Source: Combretum micranthum (Eukaryota > Streptophyta > Magnoliopsida > Myrtales > Combretaceae). Taken from it: a stretch of DNA of 64,000 bases. The stretch covers positions 62,001-126,000 of the forward strand of contig JAMXBD010000364.1 in assembly GCA_024138025.1 (NCBI GenBank), read 5' to 3'. Numbering within the stretch: position 1 is the stretch's first letter; each line of letters starts with the position of its first letter. The position numbers were made by a program, and so were the translations under genes. Positions 1-11,091 of the stretch are shown in pieces. Under the pieces are notes generated by a model. The model was given only the letters and a program-made list of their open reading frames with translations. It was not told where the DNA came from and did not search any database.

Positions 1-1145
1 TCCTGGAAGTGTAATGGCTTCCTTTCATCAGAAGGATTTTTTTTTTTTTTTTTTTTTATCTACTAATTAAATTAAATAAAGTAAAAACAATATATATATT
101 ATTTCCACTGGGTCTGTGTTACGGACCAAAAAGAAAAAAATGCAGAGGGTATCCCAAGTGTTGTTTCATCTTATAATCATAGGTCAATACATTATATAAC
201 AACATTGGATGTTTTTGGGGTTCTATACTTAAAGTTATAACCCAGAAGATAGGTTATATTAGTAGCTTAATTAACGTGGCAATAAATGATGTTTAATGAG
301 GAGAAATTTTTTTTTTCCCCTTCTCTTTCTACACGTCAGGTGTGCAGAGCATACAGGGGAAAGTTGTTTTTCACATTTTCTTGATATTTATATATAAGTA
401 ACCTAAGATGGATCGAAGAGTCAATAAATTCTCTCCTTATTCAATTGGGATGGGGCATCGAAATGCTTCTGACAAGATGTTATATGCTCTATTATGATTA
501 TATTCATACATGGATATAATGTTATTAGTTTATTGACCTATTCTATTTCATTTTACTCAGAGATTTTTGGTTTTAAATTTTGGGTTTTAACAAATTTTAC
601 CATATAGAATTATCTTTAGGTATAATTATTTTAGTTAGAGTTTAATCATATTTAGTTACAAATGAATTATTTCTAAGGTCCTAAATATTTTCTAGACTTA
701 ATGTCGAGGTGACAACGAAAGTAAACTTACGAAATAAAAGTCAATTCCTTTCTCTTGTAAGGATCATAATGGCATGGGGATTGATAAACAGAAGGGCTCC
801 ATTCATTTTATTTATATATACTTTAGGTACTGTTGTAGGATTCTTATAAATTTAAGGTCAGGATATACTTAAAATGAAATATTTTATTAGCTTCCATTAC
901 AAGCTATTATTTTCACAGGCACCATGTATATATCAAAAACATCGATTATGAACATCTCACGTACCCTTAAGTACGAAGTAATTTATGAAGGGGCCGGTCT
1001 ATTTGTGATACCATAAGATAGTGATGTAATGCCCATATTTCTTGTGGCTTTAGAAATTTATATTAACGCATGAGGAAAAGTGAGTGTCTAACCCCTTTCT
1101 TTTGAAATGGGATAAAAATAGAAAATATATCTTTAGGTTTACGTA

Positions 1146-1179
<34 letters not shown>

Positions 1180-2543
1180 TACACACACATATACATATTA
1201 GTTTAATTAATTAGGTTATATTAGGGGTAAGGTTAAGAAATAGTTTAGTATTTCTAAGAATTTTCGATCTAATGAATTTTAGAGTTCAAGACTATTTCTA
1301 ATTGTATGGGTTTAAGTATGATCATGTTTGTTTGCAATCCAGTCACCATTAAGGTTTTAGACGGACCCAGTGTCTGATGGTTAAAGTTTCAAAATTTATA
1401 CAATATTTGTATTATTTTAGTTTATATAATATAAGTTTAGTAAATTAAATTATGCATTCACATATTACATTTGATATCAAAGACGATTTGTAATGTTCAA
1501 GAGATTTATCAGATACGTTTCCAATTAATGCAAAGTAGTAGGACTCAACTGTTTAGTGGGATTTTACGTATCATATGTCATTATCATTATTAATATAATT
1601 TTGTTGTATTACTTTAATTTTATAATCAAATTTTACAATTCAAAATTCTATTAGATACAATTTTTGGTTATGAAACTGCAGTCGAATTGATTACTTATTG
1701 TTATTTGAAATCGAGGGAAAAAAAAAAAAAACAGTACGAGTGATTTTTTCCTAAAATTTATCATAACCTTATCATCTATTTTGGTAATTATTGTTTTTTA
1801 TCTTTTTTTTTTTTTAAATTTTTGTTTGCATAAAACTCGAGGGATTACAACCCAAACACAGGCCCATTAGACTCTCAACTTGGGCATAAAGCCTTTTCAT
1901 CACTCCCCATTTGCATGGACATCATGTGATGCAGAAAGCACATTTTGATGTCTTGATGAGACTGCTGACATAAACTCAACACTACCTCCACCACCAGCTA
2001 ACTAGATAGATACAACTTACAAGTGCTCGAGGAATCTATTCTTGTTAATAACATTTATAAGAATTACTTATATTCTCATCAAAATACAGGCCCCACTTTA
2101 TGGAAGGCGAAAAAAAGTGAATATTACATATTATGAGTATAATATATCGTCTATAAATACTAATAAAATTTTAATACATATGAAATTAATTAATAATTTC
2201 TACGGCAACTAGAACTCATGTTTTTTTTATATATTATATATATTAAAATTAAAAATTTCTCCACCTAGTAGTTATTCTACTCATGCTTTTTCTATACCGA
2301 ATATATCAAAATTGTTTTGATGTTTTATGTAAGACGGAATAAATTTTTTTTTTCTCCACCTAAGTTATTCTAGGTGCTTGATTTATTCTAAATTGCCTAA
2401 AGGAAACGCACCACCAAATTCTAGTGTTACTTCATAGGTTTTCTCCTTTAAATATCACTTGTTTCCATTTATTGTAATCGAACCTGAAGCTATTCTCAAC
2501 TTCGTGATCATAGAAATTAGAACAACCTCAGTCTGAGGAAAAA
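1..2543. other. Host intergenic DNA, no gene seen
   Basis: AT-rich sequence without a supported reading frame or a recognisable transposon end. It holds a 21-base poly-T run (37-57) and an (AT)n microsatellite at 1152-1179 followed by a short (AC)n run. The last 200 bases are the presumed upstream region of the small heat-shock pseudogene; I could not pick out a convincing heat-shock element or TATA box. Confidence 0.6.
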
Positions 2544-3015
2544 ATGTCGATAATCCGAAGAAGCTATTGTGGTGAGGACCGTTGTGGTGAGGACCGTTGT
2601 GGCGATCGCTGGAACGACAACCCATCATCATGGCAAAGCCAAAACCGCCATTTCCAAGCTCTATCTCTATCATCACACACAAACTGCTCCTGTTCCTCTC
2701 TCTACTGAGAAAACATCGCATTCAACGACTGAAACCATAGAATGGAAAGAGACACCAACGATGCACGTGTTCAAAGTGGATATGCATGGGATGAGAAAGG
2801 AGGATGTGAAGCTGGAGGTGGAGAATGGAAGAATCCTAAAAATAATTGAGGAGAAAATGATTGAGAAAGAAGATCAAAATGATGGATGGTTTTACGTTGA
2901 GCGTAGTCGTGGTACTTCTATTAGGTCCCTGGTGTTGCCTACAGATGCAAAACCTCTTCAAGCTGAGGCGTGCATGGAAAATGGACTACTTATCATCAAG
3001 GTTCCAAGGAGATGA
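2544..3015 (+). pseudogene. Small heat-shock protein (HSP20) gene, frameshifted
   Basis: Small heat-shock proteins are ATP-independent chaperones that hold unfolded proteins through an alpha-crystallin domain. The domain is clear from about 2740 to 3012: WKETP, then HVFKVDMHGMRKEDVKLEVE, a KEDxNDGW stretch, and the C-terminal ENGLLIIKVP signature. That frame has no ATG upstream of 2761; it is open from 2554, but with non-ATG codons only. The ATG at 2544 is in another frame and encodes MSII followed by an Arg-rich segment, like the start of many class I plant members, and ends at a stop near 2706. A one- or two-base indel between about 2600 and 2700 would explain this. The protein also stops right after KVPRR, so the C-terminal tail with the usual I-x-I motif is absent. 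A 15-bp tandem duplication (2568-2597) lies in the N-terminal part. It is probably a pseudogene; a short product from ATG 2761 cannot be excluded. Confidence 0.7.
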
Positions 3016-3541
3016 AATCTGCTCATCCTAATGTTGCTCGTATTCCCTTATTTTAAAAATGGACTATACTAGATATCCTACAAAAAAAGATAAATTATAT
3101 ATATATGGCACTAGCTAGGCCTAGCAATATGATATTGGTGATGGATATTTTTACCTAGAGATATAAGAACGTGTGCTTAGCTACATATATAATTTGCAAA
3201 ATCCCATGACCTCTACTATGGGAGTGGATGATATTTATGTGGGTGTTTCTTTTAAATAAATGGTTGTGCTTCCTCTATTTCTGTTGTGGTAAAATGATAC
3301 AAAAAAAAAAAAAAAAAGAAAAGAGAAGAAAAGGATGGTTAGTATATTTATAATTGCATCCTCTTCAAATATATATTATATTATATATATATATTCTTCA
3401 GAACGTTGCATACATGGACCATGATCAACTGAAATGGTGGCATGCATAATTATTAGATATGTTTTCATTTTCTTCTTAACATCATCATGAGGATGATGAC
3501 TACACTAACTTGAGCATATGTGTCTCATCATACCTCTAGCT
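3016..3541. other. Downstream flank of the heat-shock gene
   Basis: No gene seen. Contains a poly-A run at about 3300-3317 and AT microsatellite-like sequence near 3370-3392. Ends at the left edge of the pararetroviral provirus. Confidence 0.5.
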
Positions 3542-3844
3542 AATTGAACAAAAAGAAGAAGAAGAATGAGGGATCAGAACAAAAATAATTGAAGGATCAT
3601 AACAAAGGAAATTCATGGGCAAACAAGAAAATAAAAAGAGGAAAAACCCGAAAGATAAACGGACACAGACAAGGCAAAAGAAAAACACGGAAAAGGCGGA
3701 AGAAAAATCAATGATTTATTGTTCGGCACTGTAACATAGGTTACTATCGCTGCTTTTTTGGGTATTGTAGCAGTAGGTTACTGTTTTACTGTAGCAGTAG
3801 ATTGTTGTAGCACTTTTTACTGTTTTATTTCTGAAAAAATTTTC

Positions 3845-3850
3845 TATAAA
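3845..3850 (+). promoter_or_regulatory. TATA box of the viral pregenomic promoter
   Basis: TATAAA preceded by TTTTC and followed by a GC-richer stretch, conserved in the right repeat at 55037-55042. It lies 148 bases upstream of the poly(A) signal, a spacing similar to caulimovirid pregenomic promoters. Confidence 0.6.
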
Positions 3851-3992
3851 ATGCGAGCAGGAATCAGGTTTAGGCACAGAGAAAAATAGAGAAGGGAAAA
3901 AATATTAGAGAGTATCTGAGTGTTTTGTGAGAAAAATTTCTGAGTGTTTTAGTCCTGTAAGTGTATCCTTGTAACATACCTTGACCATATTC

Positions 3993-3998
3993 AATAAA
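3993..3998 (+). terminator. Poly(A) signal AATAAA of the pararetrovirus
   Basis: AATAAA within TTCAATAAAGCTTTT, conserved in the right repeat. In these viruses the signal near the RNA 5' end is bypassed and the copy near the 3' end is used, giving a terminally redundant RNA. Confidence 0.55.
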
Positions 3999-4371
3999 GC
4001 TTTTATAAGTTTTCTTTAACCATGTCCGGGTAATTTTCTTTTTAAAAGATATAAAGGTAACTATGCTCTAAAACCTTGTTAGACTTTTGCACCATGCGAT
4101 AAGGTTTTATAGCATGGGTAAACAAATTAAGACACCGTACTTGAATAATAAAACTTTGGTTCATTTAGAAATTATACCAAAAGGGTCGGCCGAAAAAACC
4201 CTTTGATAAGGCTGTTTGAGGTAGAATGTGCCGTAATTTGGCCTTGTGGGTTACGGTGTGGACATGAGGTTTATTTTCTAAAGAAAACATTGCTTCACTA
4301 ATTAACTATCTTTGCTTTAATTGTTTACCTCTACTATGAAGTCTTTTCCCATGGCACAAAGATCCTTATTT

Positions 4372-4383
4372 TGGTATCAGAGC
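4372..4383 (+). other. tRNA-Met primer-binding site of the provirus
   Basis: TGGTATCAGAGC, complementary to the 3' end of initiator tRNA-Met, the primer used by Caulimoviridae. It directly abuts the left terminal repeat. The right repeat loses homology at its first two bases, so the right end of the provirus coincides with this site. Confidence 0.85.
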
Positions 4384-4786
4384 TACGTTATGTTTATATC
4401 TTAAAACTTTGTTTAATAGTTTCGTTTAAGTTATCCAGTTTTATGTTATATGACTTTCAGTTTTGTTACTATTTGAATATTATCACTATCCAACTTTATT
4501 ATTATATTCTGTTCTTATATTTTGTTGTTTAATATTTTGTTTAGATTTAAGTCTCTGTCTTGTTTAATTTTATTGTTCAATATAAGTTGTTTATTTTCTT
4601 TGCTATTTTTACTTAGTTTTATCTATTTATACTTTGTCGTTTAAATACTGTTTTACATATTGTTTAATTTTAATGATTATCCAGCTTATATTTTATGACT
4701 CTTATGCTTATGTTTATATTATAGAAGAAACATATTCTGTTGAAGAAATGTTAAATAATATGTTTGGTTAGGAATGGTTATAGTGA
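4384..4786 (+). other. Viral leader between primer site and first ORF
   Basis: T-rich sequence without a supported ORF. Several short upstream ATGs are present, as in caulimovirid leaders. No stem could be confirmed by eye. Confidence 0.4.
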
Positions 4787-5056
4787 ATGTTGTTTATCAA
4801 GGAATACATCAAAAACCAAGGAAAGAAAATTAAAAGGCTAAGGGATATTATAAGAAGAACAAAACGATACATAGAACAGCTTGAAAGTCTATTGGAGTTA
4901 CACTTTGAGGACCCAACTCCAAGGAACAGGAACTTTATAAGCACCCAGCAAAGAACAAGGATATACAGTAATTTACCTAATAATTATAATTTTATTGAAG
5001 AAATACGGCGCATAATGAAGATTTGTGAAGATAATATAATAAGGTTCATAGGATGA
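4787..5056 (+). CDS. Small coiled-coil protein, viral ORF of unknown role
   Basis: Open from an ATG for 89 codons. The first half is strongly charged and heptad-like (KEYIKNQGKKIKRLRDIIRR, then an IEQLESLLELH segment), suggesting a coiled coil. The second half is Asn/Arg rich. A similar FxEYxK...IKRLxxxI pattern recurs in the next two ORFs, so the three look like diverged duplicates. First ORF after the primer-binding site. I know no family for it; badnaviruses and tungroviruses place small coiled-coil proteins in this region, so a virion-associated or assembly role is only a guess. Confidence 0.5.
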   Translation: MLFIKEYIKNQGKKIKRLRDIIRRTKRYIEQLESLLELHFEDPTPRNRNFISTQQRTRIYSNLPNNYNFIEEIRRIMKICEDNIIRFIG

Positions 5057-5184
5057 TATAGTTTTAAATTTCACGTTTATTTGGTATCTTTGTATAATAG
5101 CTGTAATTTCTAATATAGTAGATGTAATATGTGATATAATAGATTTGTTAATAAATTCCAGGAAACATTTGATGTTTGAAGATT

Positions 5185-5307
5185 ATGACACATAGATATA
5201 TAGAGTATATTAAAATGTATAAGGACACAATAAAAAGGTATAAGAATCTTGTAAAAAATATAGAAAAGGATTTAGAAAGAGTTAATAGGCAAATGATAGA
5301 ATTATAA
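5185..5307 (+). CDS. Second small coiled-coil ORF (40 codons)
   Basis: ATG to stop, 40 residues, almost entirely Lys/Glu/Ile/Tyr helix with the pattern YIEYIKMYKDTIKRYKNLVK. It resembles the start of the ORF at 4787 and of the ORF at 5440. It is either a short functional ORF or the remnant of a longer one; the following 130 bases hold no clear continuation. Confidence 0.35.
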   Translation: MTHRYIEYIKMYKDTIKRYKNLVKNIEKDLERVNRQMIEL

Positions 5308-5439
5308 TATAATAAAACCAACTACATGTTCATAATTTAGATTTATTTTGGATGTAATTTACACAAGAGAAAAAGAAATAATAAGGTATAATGAACTAAT
5401 GAGATATTATGACGGATTGATAAGTAACATGATGGTGTG

Positions 5440-6111
5440 ATGCATAATTTTGTTGAATACGTTAAAGATAAAAACCAAAGGATAAAAAGGCTAAAGAATC
5501 ACATAAAGGCAGAACAAGAGATATTAGAATTCTGGAAAAAGGATATTAAATGAATTAAAAAGGCTTTGGAAAAGGGAAAATATCAGACGGAATCTGAAGA
5601 AAATGAACTTTTAAAGCATCATAAAATGACTCTTTAGATCATAGACCAAATTGAGAAAGATATAGAAAGAATAACTCAAAGGATAAATTATTATGAAGGC
5701 TTTGACATAAGCATGATAGGACGAGTTGAAGGTTTGGTAGGATCATAGGAAGTAGTAACTATGATAGGAAGCAGTAATTATGATAGGAAGCTATATGATT
5801 TCCTACAATCAGTAGATAATTTAGAACTTTTAAGTGTAGAAAAAGTAGAAAGTTATATTACACAGTTAAGATCAGAAATAGAGGTTAATCTCACAGATTT
5901 GAATGAAAAAATTAAGGAAGTAGGAGAAGGATTCATACACATCCACCAGTTTTTAGCAAAAGATAGGCTGTATATATATTTAAAGGAGGGTTTTGAAAGG
6001 TACCTTACAGATTTAAAGGACAAGGAAGGCATAAATGGATTAGGAAAACATTTAAGTCATATTAGGTTAATAGATCCTTGCATATTACCTAGCACAAAAC
6101 TTCATGAGTAG
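5440..6111 (+). pseudogene. Third coiled-coil ORF, one frame with three stops
   Basis: A single reading frame of 223 sense codons runs from ATG 5440 to the TAG at 6109, broken by TGA 5551, TAG 5635 and TAG 5746. The part after the last stop (5761-6111, 116 codons from its own ATG) is open. The N-terminus (FVEYVKDKNQRIKRLKNHIK) resembles the two ORFs upstream; the middle and C-terminal parts are also helical with LRSEIE and IKEVGEG stretches. A short duplication around 5755-5785 repeats ACTATGATAGGAAG-like sequence. It overlaps the next ORF by 8 bases. By position it may correspond to the first ORF of badnavirus-like genomes, but no diagnostic motif was recognised. Confidence 0.45.
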
Positions 6112-6583
6112 GAATTTTGATTGTCTAAATCTAGAAATCAAGGAGCATAATAGGATACAAGTAGGAAATAGTAGTTTTTCTCATCTTTGTTATTTTAAGC
6201 ATTCACCGCAGCTGTTGCATTCAGATCACCTGCAATTATATAACATAGTAGACTTAATTATATCTTTTAGCACATGTGTTCACAAGGATTTAGGCACTCT
6301 TTACAAAGGTCACAACTTTTTAGGAAATTGAATGAAAGTAAAAGATAAACAAGTTAAGGAGATAATAGGAAAGGATGATTACTAGCAAACATAGGTCGAT
6401 ATAGAAAGGAAGTTAAAAGAGTTATAACATATAAATGCTATAAGACAAGAACAGAAGGAAGAAGTAAAAAGAAATCAAGATCTAGTAATAAAGGAATTAA
6501 GGAAAGAAGCAACAAGGTTAGCTGATTTAGGAAAAGGAACAGAAAGAATGGTATAAGAGATAAAGAAAACATTCTTAGAATGA
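6104..6583 (+). pseudogene. Viral ORF ending in an ATGA overlap, several stops
   Basis: Starts with ATG inside the end of the previous ORF. Open to 6331, then the same frame continues with stops (for example TGA 6329) to a TGA at 6581-6583 that overlaps the ATG of the next ORF as ATGA. About 159 codons, near the size of badnavirus ORF1 proteins. The C-terminal half is a charged coiled coil (RKLKEL, QKEEVKRNQDLVIKELRKEA). Overlapping stop/start junctions fit the leaky-scanning translation known for badnaviruses. Function unknown. Confidence 0.45.
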
Positions 6584-6919
6584 TTAGTCATGATGGCTTA
6601 GATGCAGATGAAGACTACATATTTACCTTAGAAGACACAAAGGAGTTTGTACAACCACCCAAGGGGTTTTGTGGAAATATAGAACCAGTAAATGATGTCA
6701 TAAATGCCACAATTAAGCAAAACAACACAATTATAGCATTACTGGTTAGGCTTCACCAAAAGGTCAATAAGTTGAGTAGTAGCTTAGATGAAGTCTTGAA
6801 AAGAAAGGCATAGAGAAGATAGTTATAATCATCAAAAGGAATTAGAAGAAATAATAGAAAGGCTAGAAAGGTTACCAGTTGAAAAGAAAGAAGGAAACAA
6901 CCAAAGCCTTATTTTATGA
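6580..6919 (+). pseudogene. Virion-associated-protein-like ORF, frameshifted
   Basis: Begins at the ATG of an ATGA overlap. The open part (6580-6813, 77 codons) has an NATIKQNNTIIALLVRL segment followed by a helical KVNKLSSSLDEVL heptad stretch, the layout of badnavirus ORF2 capsid-associated coiled-coil proteins. An indel near 6810 moves the frame: the second frame continues with an acidic/basic helix (KELEEIIERLERL) to a TGA at 6917-6919, which again forms ATGA with an ATG at 6916. The two ATGA junctions support this reconstruction of the boundaries. Product inactive unless the shift is a sequencing error. Confidence 0.5.
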
Positions 6920-7819
6920 AAGGAGAGTAGAAGTCTCTATCAAAGTAAACATGTTTCGAGAATCACAAGGACCACAGGAAACTAGGGTAGTAGAAGATGA
7001 AAGTGAGAAAAGGAATAACAGGCAAGGTGAAAGGTATAACATGCAAGACAATGCAAGGTTTTTAGATAGACTTAGACCATTCACAGGAGAATCTCATGTT
7101 TTACAATCCCCTAAACCTAGTACAAGTTTTATAGAAACCACCTCTAGAGTAGGAATTTTGGATAGGTTAAACATCGGAAGAAGAAGACGAGAAGATCATA
7201 TGATAGATTTGGAAGAAGCAGTAGACATAGACAAGGATGTTGAAATCTATTCGAACCATGTCATTACTCTATTAAACCCTAGGAGATTGTACCAGCAAGA
7301 ATCTTAAGTTGGAAAATAGGGTTGTTCAGGTCAAATAGAGAAGAAAGGATCTCAGTCACAATAGAGCCATTAAACATAAGGTTAGTCACAAAAGAATCTT
7401 TAAGGTAGCTGAAAAAGTCATGCAAAACTTTAGTCCATCTTGGGCTAATTGTTATAGGAGTTAGAAGATTAACAAGAGAAAAGATAGGAGGAAAGGTCCT
7501 AGTTATGTTAATGGATAAATTATGGAAAGGCGATATAAGAAAGGCCATATTTGCAACCATAGAGATAGATGTAAACAGTGGAAAGGGACTATTCTACTGT
7601 GCACCTAATTTCATGGTTTCAATAAACAATCTCAGCAACATGGAGATAGGACTTCAAAGTAAAGGATATGAAGATCACATAGGTGAGAACTTGCTTATAG
7701 ATATTGGCTTTATTTGTAAAACAATAAATAATAGTGAAATATCTTATAAGCTCGACATAAAAGGAATCATAGATGCTATGACAACAAAAGGAATAAAGAT
7801 GATAGAACTTCTACTTTAG
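6916..7819 (+). pseudogene. Pararetroviral movement protein (30K superfamily), frameshift and stop
   Basis: Caulimovirid movement proteins open plasmodesmata for cell-to-cell spread. The N-terminal frame (from ATG 6951; 6916 if the ATGA start is original) reaches YSNHVITLLNPRR, then an indel near 7285 moves the homology to a second frame that carries the core: VTIEPLNIRLV, HLGLIVIGVRRL, LMDKLWKGD, then APNFMVSINNL, and the C-terminal ELL end at 7819. An in-frame TAG interrupts it at 7406-7408. The D-x-W and PNF/PDF-type segments are the hallmarks of the family. About 300 codons. The ORF closes with its own stop 30 bases before the next ATG, so here the movement protein is not fused to the coat protein as it is in badnaviruses. 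Confidence 0.75.
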
Positions 7820-7848
7820 AAGGAGAATAATGGAATGTAAACAAGAAC

Positions 7849-7974
7849 ATGGCAAGTGAGACACAAAGAGTTCCTATAGGGAATTTGATGTATCTAAACC
7901 CATATGGCACATACTCATTAAGATTTAGGTTATATGATGACAGATCAAGATCTACAGGAGATGAGGATGATGAC
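7849..7974 (+). pseudogene. Coat protein-polymerase ORF, N-terminal 42 codons
   Basis: ATG 7849 opens a frame that is uninterrupted for 42 codons and ends in an acidic run (GDEDDD) exactly where element A begins. The frame resumes at 40035 after a matching ATGAC at 40030-40034. Acidic N-termini are common in caulimovirid coat proteins. The start is chosen because it is the first ATG after the movement protein and its frame agrees with the coat protein core across the insertion. Confidence 0.55.
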
Positions 7975-10449
7975 TGTAAACCCCAGTATTCTTAATAGTC
8001 AAGTGAACTCCGAGAATCGAAAAGCAAAACCCTAACCCAGTCTAGTTTAAAGCTTTGTGAGAGAAACTTAGAAACCCTAAATCCGGCTTTCCTTCTATTT
8101 CATAATAAAAGAAGTTTTATAAAGTAAATGAATATGAATTATTGTTTTAGAGTATATTTTAAACCTTAGAAAGTTTTAAATTCGGAAAATTTTATATTCC
8201 GGGCCTTTCCGAGCCCTATTATGGAAAAACGTGCCCCGGGATCAAAAACTTAGAAAAATATTCTGGAATATTCATTACAACCGAAATTTTATAAGGATTT
8301 TAAAAATATAAATTTTATAATTTTATGAGCTATAGAAATTTCAGTTATAGCCTTTTTCCCGTATTTTCTCTACAACCGGTAAAGTAGATGTCTTGTCTAC
8401 TATTCACGAGTACAACCTACACTACACACTACCCATATCCTATTCTTACATCCTTACAACAACTCATTATAATTTTCTTTTCCAAGAAATTTTGTTTCCT
8501 AATTAATTATTTCATTTTATTACATAAATTACAAATTTTATCAAAATTTCAATTCTCTCTCTCCCTCCCACACTCAAGGCCGGCGCACCCCCTCCCAATT
8601 TCCCCTCAATTTTGTTTTATTTTTACTCCTTTTATTCAATTAAAACCCTAATCCAAGTAATATATAAGCTTATGTTCTCTCTCTCTTCTCATTTTTCACT
8701 CATTCAAAAATTGCAAAAGAAGAAAAACTCTCTCTTCCTACCCTAGAGTTGTCATGAGCCAACACACACACACACACACTCACTCACAAGTTTGTTTCAC
8801 CTTCTTTTCATCTCCAAATCTCTATTTAGGTGATGATTCTAAGCTTTATTCCTACATTATCTTGCAATGGCAAGACCATTCTTGAGTGTTTTCCACTTTA
8901 AATCCCAATGAGCTTATGCTAGGGACAAGAAAACAGTAATACAAGAATATCAAGCCATCACAAGAAGTAGATCTTCTGTTTAAAGGAGTTTTTGTTGGAA
9001 TATCATTTTGTTCATGTATATAAAGCATAGATCTTGCATAGAAAGTTATGTTCATGCCGTGAAACTCATGATTCATGCACTATATGTGGTAGATCTAGTG
9101 TTTAGACACTCATATTTTTATTTACATTTATGTTCATGTGGATATCTTGAGCTTTCATGCATTAATGATCATAAAAGCTTAGCCTTGCATGTATATAGGT
9201 GTGTTAGATGATAGATCTTCATGTATATGAGACAAGAAACTTGAAAAAGAAAAAATTTTGCTAGAAATGCCAAGTGGGAAATTCGGATGGAATTTGGAAC
9301 CTATTTTAAAAACCCTTGAAACCACTTTGAAACTCATATTTTTTATGAAAAATGAAAGACTTATGTAATAGGTATCTCTAAAGAATGATTTTTACAAGTT
9401 AAAGTGAGTTTAGGCATGAGTAATATGTAAAACAAGTAGTGGAGTTAGAATGGAAAATTTTGAGTTAGTGGTCAAATTGTCAAATTCGTAATTTGAGATG
9501 GTGCATATGTAATCACCTAGTATTGGAGCTCAAATTTCAAGTTTTATGTGTTAAATGAAGTCCTTAGGCAATAGATATAGTAAAGCTTCAAATTTTGATG
9601 CATTAAATAAGTTTTCTCATAGGAAAAATGCAAGATATGAAAATTTCTAAAATTCGGATTTTTGTGAAAAGCTTGTTTAAAAACATATTTGCCAAGTGAA
9701 AAATGTGAATTTCTATGAACAAATGAAGGTCTTGGATAGTATAGATGATGGAGACTCATTTTTATTTAGATAGTAAATGAATTCTAAGAATAAAATCTTA
9801 AAACCCTAGGAGATGCAAAAATTGGAAAGATAGATTTTTAAGAAATGGCTATTATGGAGTCTTATAATAATTAGGAGTTCTTAAGAGTTCATTATCAAAA
9901 ATTATCAAGATCATGCATATATTGGCCTCATTACATGACATTCATATTAGGAATTCATTCATATTCCATCTATACATGAATCATTAACTAGAAACATTTT
10001 TACTAAATGCGGAACAATTTTTCGGAAATGGAAACGTTACAGAGCAGATCTGATCCCTCTGTCCCATGACCTTAATGTCTTCAAAACTTGAAAACAATAT
10101 TAGAAATAGATAGATCTTTCGAAGTAGATAGAAATCGATATAAAATTTGCGAAATTCCAAGTTAAAATGACCAAGTTATGGCCGTTTTAAGTTGGAACTT
10201 CCGCAAATAGCGAGAATTCCGATTTTGTCTAGCTTAGATGCATAGCTTGAATTAGTTAAGTGATGAGATTCTTATTAGGTCTTTCTTATTTGGTAGGTGA
10301 TCCCAAGCACGACGATACCCTACCACCTAACTACTACTATTAAGAGACCGGCGTACCATGGCCGAGTGAGTATTACTTCCGATTTTAATTATTGCTTGTG
10401 ATTGTAATGATAGTGGCATTAGTTGTTTAGGCAAAGATAAAAATGAATA
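7975..10449 (+). repeat. Element A 5' LTR, first part
   Basis: Begins TGTAAACCCC; the first 960 bases match 31550-32510. No coding content. Holds a pyrimidine-rich stretch near 8550-8640, an (AC)n run near 8762-8779, and a block at 10120-10200 that recurs in the LTRs of D, D', D'' and F. Interrupted at 10449 by the solo LTR D (TSD GAATA, 10445-10449). Confidence 0.8.
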
Positions 10450-11091
10450 TGTCACGGCCCGAGGAGTACCCTAAACATGGAAGTTCGCCGTATACAATAC
10501 TAAAGCCTAGGAATGACTACGTAGTCACGTAAAGACTTCCATATCATGTACAAGGCGTACATCACAACCAAGGGAACGCATTGGAGTAGCGCAATTTATT
10601 TTGATAATAAACAAGTAACAAGGCAGAGAGAATACTTATCATAAAACATACACATATTTCATTTCAATTCTTAGGGGTATATCCATCTATTATCTTCAAA
10701 TAAATATTCATCACTAATCATATATGTTATTATATATAAAAAATCTTACAAAATTACTTCATCTTATGGTTCCATTTCCTTCATAGGAGCTTAACATCCT
10801 TCCATGACTTTCTTAATGTCATGATCCTCAATTTAAGCCATGGGTATACCTGTTTCAACAAAATCTATAGGGGTATAAGCTACAACTAGCTTAGTGAGAT
10901 ATTCCTTTTCATTGCACCATATTTTCCAGTAAGTTTATTTATATTTTCACATATGCTATGCATACAATGCAACAATCACATTATTACGCAAATATATATA
11001 GTTAACCGGAAACCATATATAGAACGGATTTACCCCTCCGTATCAAATGTTAGGGAATCGGGGTTAAAGGTCATCGAACTTCTACTGCTAG

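Larger units (their letters stand above)
3542..4371 (+). repeat. Left quasi-long terminal repeat of the provirus
   Basis: About 830 bp repeated in direct orientation at 54641-55564. It starts in an AAAAAGAAGAAGAAGAAT purine tract, contains repeats of a TACTGTAGCA-like motif (3728-3825), a TATA box, an AATAAA signal and a long leader, and stops exactly at the primer-binding site. The order matches U3-R-U5 of an LTR and the promoter-leader of caulimovirids. The purine tract could have primed plus-strand synthesis; that is inference. Confidence 0.8.
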
